This document shows positions 61,856 to 64,000 of a stretch of 64,000 nt of DNA, in pieces; within the stretch, counting starts at the first letter, position 1; each line of letters opens with the position of its first letter. Source of the stretch: Silurus meridionalis (taxonomy: Eukaryota > Chordata > Actinopteri > Siluriformes > Siluridae); contig NC_060902.1 in NCBI RefSeq assembly GCF_014805685.1, positions 1,648,145-1,712,144 on the forward strand, given 5' to 3'. The position numbers and the translations under genes were made by a program. A model generated the notes under the pieces. It was not told the origin of the DNA and searched no databases. It saw only the letters and a list, made by a program, of their open reading frames with translations.

Positions 61856-62599
61856 CACTGAAATATACTCACATGGCCATTTATGAGATTTTATGAGATC
61901 ATGGCAAGTGTCAACCCTTTGCATTCCAGATATATATATATAAGTGTGGTTTGGGTCATGACTGATCAGCCCACAGATCTTCCCTGAACTTCTCTACATC
62001 TTCTCACGTCAAACATGTGTTCACGTTAATGTCACAGTGATACGCTTTTATGAAAGCTCTCCTGCATGAAGAACAGAGAGAAAGACGAAAGTTCATGAAA
62101 AGCTCTTTATATCAGCAGCTCTGTGTGGGGATCAAGACATTTCCTGCCGTTGTTAATTCATAAATGCGTGCGGTTTGGTGGTGCTGGAGTCTTGCCAGGA
62201 ATAGAAATTTATATAGTTTCATTACGGTTTTGTGTGTGTTTTTTTTTTTGTTTGTTTTTTGGTGTGTGTTGTGTTGGGGGGGGGTTGCTTGTTGCTTGTT
62301 GCTTGTTGCTTGTAAAGGCTTGATGTTAGTGACAACATGACCTGAAAATTTCCCCCTGAAAAATAACTAAAGCCTTTTGGTATATGTCTTACTACTTTGC
62401 TAATCAACAATGAGTCAGAATGAGTCAAAGTGCATTGCAGATGAGCTAACTGGCAATTAACTTCTCATCTCCTTTTCTCTTCTGCTTCTTCTTCATTGTC
62501 TCCCTCATTCACCACCTCTGCTTCTTTTTCTCTTATTCTTCATCTTTTTCCAGGTACCTCCAGCATGTTCAGCCCCTTCTCCATCAACCAGCAGACCAG
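61000..62599 (+). CDS. First exons of an unidentified signal-peptide protein
   Basis: Exon 1 61000-61044 (MKTWPWLLLSVLIHM) ends at the donor ATATG|GTAAAA. Exon 2 62554-62599 follows a long pyrimidine tract and TTTTTCCAG and ends CCAG|GTAGGC. The join is in phase and reads on as VPPACSAPSPSTSRP, so a signal peptide cleaved near ACSA is likely. A further acceptor, TTCCACAG|AAGCGG at 62747, keeps the phase and opens a frame to a stop at 63091-63093 with several cysteines. That last part may be chance. I do not recognise the protein. A secreted cytokine-like product or a receptor N-terminus are both possible; next to MIIP in human are TNF receptor genes, but no cysteine-rich repeat is visible. 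Confidence 0.45.
61149..61184. repeat. (GA)n microsatellite
   Basis: About 36 bases of GA in intron 1 of the unidentified gene. Confidence 0.95.
61255..61371. repeat. (TCTA/TCTG)n(TA)n(TG)n composite
   Basis: Short tetranucleotide repeats, then about 52 bases of TA, then about 40 bases of TG. Confidence 0.95.
61800..61852. repeat. (CA)n microsatellite
   Basis: About 52 bases of CA. Confidence 0.95.
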
Positions 62600-63194
62600 G
62601 TAGGCTTTCCAAAAGAAATCAGTGTGAAGATTTTTTTTAGGGTTTTTCTGGCCATCATGATAAACCACTCAGCATTTTCATTATGCTACAAACAAAGCAA
62701 AGCCTAGTTACATCATCATTAAATAAAGGAGTTTGCTTTTCCACAGAAGCGGCCTGGAAGTCAAGGTCGCCCTCTGAACACGACTCAAGTCACATCAAAA
62801 ACAGAGGTCCCTTATTTCTCGTTAAAGTGGGCGAATGTCATGTTGTTGTCTACTTGATCCACTCGGCTCTTTCGGTATTGCGCAAATTAGAGGAAACATT
62901 ACGAGCAACAGCGTGTAAACACAGGCCCTTTATTGGAAAACGACCCGACCTTGACACGGGCTTCTGTTTTTTGGCACACCAAATGCGAAGTACACTTACA
63001 TGCAACATAATCCTATTAAAGACAAGGACATGTGCAAATAGTTTATCAGAAACACCATCTGAGCGAACCTTTAAAAAAGAACCGTACGTGTGAAGGGAAC
63101 AGGCCTTTAAACATTCACCCGTTTACTCATTTTCTCTCAGCTCTGAAGTTAATATATAAACCGGGACAAAAGCTTTCCTTCTAAATGACCAAGA

Positions 63195-64000
<806 letters not shown>

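Noticed and set aside
62747..63093. Third exon of the unidentified gene as a firm call
   Set aside because: The phase fits and the frame is open, but no domain is recognisable and the composition is like the surrounding DNA, so it is only mentioned as possible.

Overview
This window is vertebrate nuclear DNA, almost certainly from a teleost fish. It has split genes with canonical splice sites, dense dinucleotide and tetranucleotide microsatellites, tRNA-derived SINEs, RTE and L2-type LINE fragments, and many Tc1/mariner, pogo and hAT remnants. The repeat mix would suit a catfish or another otophysan, but that is inference. There is no bacterial, phage or CRISPR content.

Three host genes can be read exon by exon. 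(1) prxl2b, + strand, 2171-7272, is a thioredoxin-fold prostamide/prostaglandin F synthase; its first coding exon lies outside the window. (2) mmel1, - strand, 29129-14688, is an M13 (neprilysin-family) zinc endopeptidase. 21 coding exons run from a type II membrane anchor through HEITH and GENIAD to the C-terminal CRVW. (3) miip, + strand, 42852-56400, encodes migration and invasion inhibitory protein; nine coding exons are seen. prxl2b and mmel1 lie tail to tail, as I recall for human 1p36. The first exons of a fourth gene, a signal-peptide protein I cannot name, begin at 61000.

Layout: 1-2100 LINE and Tc1 debris; 2.2-7.4 kb prxl2b; 7.5-14.6 kb convergent intergenic DNA with Tc1 and mariner relics; 14.7-29.1 kb mmel1, whose introns hold a LINE, a nested L2/pogo pair, SINEs and Tc1 miniature elements; 29.3-42.8 kb satellites, GATA/GACA arrays, mariner and L2 pieces, and a 624-bp palindrome; 42.8-56.4 kb miip, with introns full of nested transposons; 56.4-60.9 kb SINE, mariner and Tc1 relics; 61-64 kb the start of the unnamed gene plus long microsatellites.

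I see no undescribed multi-gene system. The points most worth a second look are: a two-base reading-frame deficit at one mmel1 splice junction in an otherwise intact gene; two GC-AG introns supported by reading phase; the large palindrome; a hAT-in-hAT nest with a perfect 8-bp target duplication and a readable BED finger; insertions dated against each other by empty-site or target-duplication evidence; a miip splice donor that runs into a (GT)n array; and the unidentified secreted-protein gene, whose upstream ORF overlaps the start codon.
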